Shown piece after piece: positions 62,391-64,000 of a DNA stretch of 64,000 bases; the stretch's first letter is position 1, and every line of letters starts with the position of its first letter. The stretch comes from Marinomonas shanghaiensis (GTDB lineage Bacteria > Pseudomonadota > Gammaproteobacteria > Pseudomonadales > Marinomonadaceae): contig NZ_QGOK01000004.1 of assembly GCF_003259175.1 (NCBI RefSeq), forward strand, positions 1 through 64,000. Reading direction: 5' to 3'. The notes under the pieces are model-generated. The model worked only from the letters and a program-made list of their open reading frames with translations, ran no database searches and was not told where the DNA came from. The translations under genes and the position numbers were made by a program.

Positions 62391-62541
62391 AGTATTTTTT
62401 ACGTACCCGCTAGCTGATTGGATCTCTTTTGTGATTGGGAAACGGCTAAATTGCGGGCGGATGAAAATAAGGCGCTTCATGAGGCGCAAGCCAAGCCAGA
62501 GAGCTTAAGAGTTCTCTGGCTAATGAACTCCTTCTGGTGCC

Positions 62542-63291
62542 TTAAAACGAATAGAGCACAGAGACAGACGTTTCTGTGCTGACTTTTTTTGTGTCTACAG
62601 GCACATCTGTTGAATGTTTGACTCGGTAGGAAAGCTTCATCGCAAGGTTGTCGACTATGTTTGCTTGAAGCGATGAAGTGGACTCTGAGATGGAGCTGCC
62701 ATTCTCGGTACTGATCTCTGAGTTTAGCTCTTGTTTAAACAACGACGTACTAGAAAGGTGTTTTTCGTAGGTTGCACTGAGTCGTGCTATCGGCGTCCGC
62801 TCTGAAGAATCCGTGGCGTAGTCTTCGTCTATCTTATTGTTTCGATAACCGGCACCCACCGACGCCTCTAAATACGAGCCATCTGCTTCTTGCCAGAACC
62901 GATTACCGTAACCGGTTGAGGCTGAACTTTGGAATTCATAACCAGAAAACAAATCTTTATTGTAAGCGCCTCGTAGGTACCAAAATTGACGGTCGTTAAA
63001 AATGTAATCGGCCTGTATGGAGCTACGATACTGTTCCTCTGTTTTGACGTCGTCGGATTCGGCGTAAATGGACGCAAAGACATAAGTGTTACGCCAAGTT
63101 TTTAGCTGTTGGATGACATTGAACTTGCTATTGAGGTTGGTCGTGTCGCTGTTGCCGGATGTCAATAACACCCCTAATTCGGCAGAGCCTTGCCAAGATT
63201 TGTCGGTCTTATTCTGAGGGTTCGTTTCTGCCGCGTACGCCATTTGTGTGGCAAATATGGCCAACAAGGGTAACTGGTATCGTTGTTTCAT
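62542..63291 (-). CDS. DUF481 outer-membrane protein
   Basis: The 249-residue protein has a signal peptide (1-20, ending AYA) and then the DUF481 barrel: GSAELGVLLTSGNSDTTNLN near the start and a terminal aromatic (SVLYSF). DUF481 proteins (YdiY-like) are probable outer-membrane barrels of unknown function, sometimes acid-induced. The ATG at 63291 has GGAG nine bases upstream. Confidence 0.87.
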   Translation of the reverse strand: MKQRYQLPLLAIFATQMAYAAETNPQNKTDKSWQGSAELGVLLTSGNSDTTNLNSKFNVIQQLKTWRNTYVFASIYAESDDVKTEEQYRSSIQADYIFNDRQFWYLRGAYNKDLFSGYEFQSSASTGYGNRFWQEADGSYLEASVGAGYRNNKIDEDYATDSSERTPIARLSATYEKHLSSTSLFKQELNSEISTENGSSISESTSSLQANIVDNLAMKLSYRVKHSTDVPVDTKKVSTETSVSVLYSF

Positions 63292-63575
63292 CGGACTTTC
63301 TCCATATTTATCGGCCATTAAAATGAGAGCTGCTTAACGGCTTTTGGTGTTTCACTTATGTCACACACAACGAGGAATAACAGTACGTTCAAGTGTGTGG
63401 TTTTCAGGTGACGGCTTCTTGTTAGTGACAAACCTGTTAAAACTAGCATTTCTACGCAAGTAAATCGGCTAAACAGTTGTTTTTGCGATTTTTATTCATT
63501 ATTCAGCGAATGCAAATTGGGGGCAGATGTTGAGCTATCTCAACAAAATTGTAAATTGGGATCTGGTTAAAATAG
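63292..63575. other. Intergenic region before the RAYT remnant
   Basis: AT-rich. The segment near 63517-63563 contains AAATTGGGGGCAGATG and AAATTGGGATCTGG, two related elements like the flanks of RAYT genes, which fits the transposase remnant that follows. Confidence 0.4.
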
Positions 63576-63823
63576 TGTAAAGAGCGGCAACTAGGTCGTC
63601 GTCGACGCCCAAGAATCATTCGTGTTAAACGATACCAAGCCTTGTTCAAAGTACATCTATCAGATGAAGAGCTAGGTCGAATACGCACAACCACCCAGTC
63701 TGAAATGGTATTGGGGAGTGACCGCTCTAAAAAAGAGATTGAAACGCTAGAGAGATTGAAACGCTAGCGGGCGGGCGAGTTTCGATTATGAAGCAAGGGT
63801 GGAAGCCAAGTCAGAGGGCGTGA
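63576..63823 (+). pseudogene. Truncated RAYT/IS200-like transposase with 17-bp duplication
   Basis: From 63630 the plus strand encodes RYQALFKVHLSDEELGRI and then SEMVLGSDRSKKEIETL, the C-terminal region of the longer RAYT (Y1 transposase) group. The N-terminal HUH and Tyr parts are missing. A tandem duplication of GAGATTGAAACGCTAGA (63735-63751 and again from 63752) puts a stop at 63765. If one copy is removed, the frame goes on to 63823 with GGRVSIMKQGWKPSQRA, a sensible RAYT tail. So it is an old, broken gene of a type different from the one at 20-550. Confidence 0.75.
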
Positions 63824-63861
63824 CTTTCATCTGTCCTGATTGTTTAATAATGGTACGTCGA

Positions 63862-64000
63862 TTAAGTAATTAAAATGAAGTTAAACGCCTCATTAGCTTG
63901 TTTTATAGATTTGTGATCAATGTTTCTTATTATTAGTCGGCTGGCATCGTCTTCACAGTTTTTTAGGGGAATGTTGTCTTCTAGATGCTCTCGCCAATAG
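63862..64000 (-). CDS. Possible 3' end of a gene running off the window
   Basis: An open frame enters at the right edge and ends at TAA 63862-63864, giving 45 residues that begin YWREHLEDNIPLK and end NFILIT. Codon use looks natural and there is no start within the window. I do not recognise it; it may be a chance frame. Confidence 0.3.
   Translation of the reverse strand, partial: YWREHLEDNIPLKNCEDDASRLIIRNIDHKSIKQANEAFNFILIT

Overview
The window looks like chromosomal DNA of a marine gammaproteobacterium. The mix of genes (a PA4780-type RIO kinase, a PA2169-type helical bundle protein, BetT, a RhlE helicase, many c-di-GMP and chemotaxis proteins, medium GC) best fits the Oceanospirillales, and my impression is a Marinomonas-like organism. 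That placement rests on family recognition, not on a search. I saw no rRNA, tRNA, CRISPR array, prophage or complete insertion sequence.

Layout. 1-1.2 kb: a REP-associated tyrosine transposase (RAYT) and its REP/BIME repeats, the last three in a 129-bp tandem array. 1.3-7.5 kb: an MFS transporter, a TVP38-flavoprotein reductase fusion followed by a DUF547 protein, and a LysR regulator divergent from a TSUP exporter. 7.6-13.6 kb: a PAS-GAF-GGDEF cyclase, a YgjP-like metallopeptidase, and an outer-membrane protein / LuxR regulator / serine hydrolase set whose two outer genes share an identical 16-bp dyad. 13.6-22.2 kb: YhhQ, an HPP membrane protein divergent from a TetR regulator with NemR-like operators, a RIO kinase, an unrecognised protein with an internal repeat and a ribbon-helix-helix-like tail, a membrane diguanylate cyclase, a chemoreceptor and RhlE. 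22.6-28.3 kb: a probable beta-glucoside locus (porin, GPH symporter, GH3 glucosidase, TetR). 28.5-36 kb: glutathionylspermidine synthetase/amidase, an Old Yellow Enzyme, a methionine-type aminotransferase, a GGDEF-EAL protein and a GFA protein.

36-47 kb: a GAF-PAS-GGDEF protein, a lone Lrp ligand-binding domain, a dicarboxylate/amino-acid symporter, two zinc alcohol dehydrogenases around an Lrp regulator, a DUF2383 protein, BetT, and cytochrome b561 with a Fur-box-like promoter. 47-52 kb: a phosphatase-diacylglycerol kinase fusion, a small kinase-like protein and a radical SAM protein. 52.2-56.9 kb: a cobalamin riboswitch and a btuB-btuF-btuC-btuD operon whose genes overlap or abut. 56.9-64 kb: MtgA, a YdjM-like protein, a toxin-first hipA-hipB pair, a SpoIIAA-like protein, a small chemoreceptor, DUF2256 and DUF481 proteins, a decayed RAYT with a 17-bp duplication, and a partial reading frame at the right edge.

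Themes. Signalling is dense: four GGDEF proteins, of which only one has a clear RxxD inhibitory site, and two chemoreceptors. Several regulators sit beside their probable targets with visible operators. Novelty candidates are the repeat-containing protein at 16675-17583, the LuxR operator pair, the toxin-first HipA/HipB pair and the RAYT remnants at both ends.
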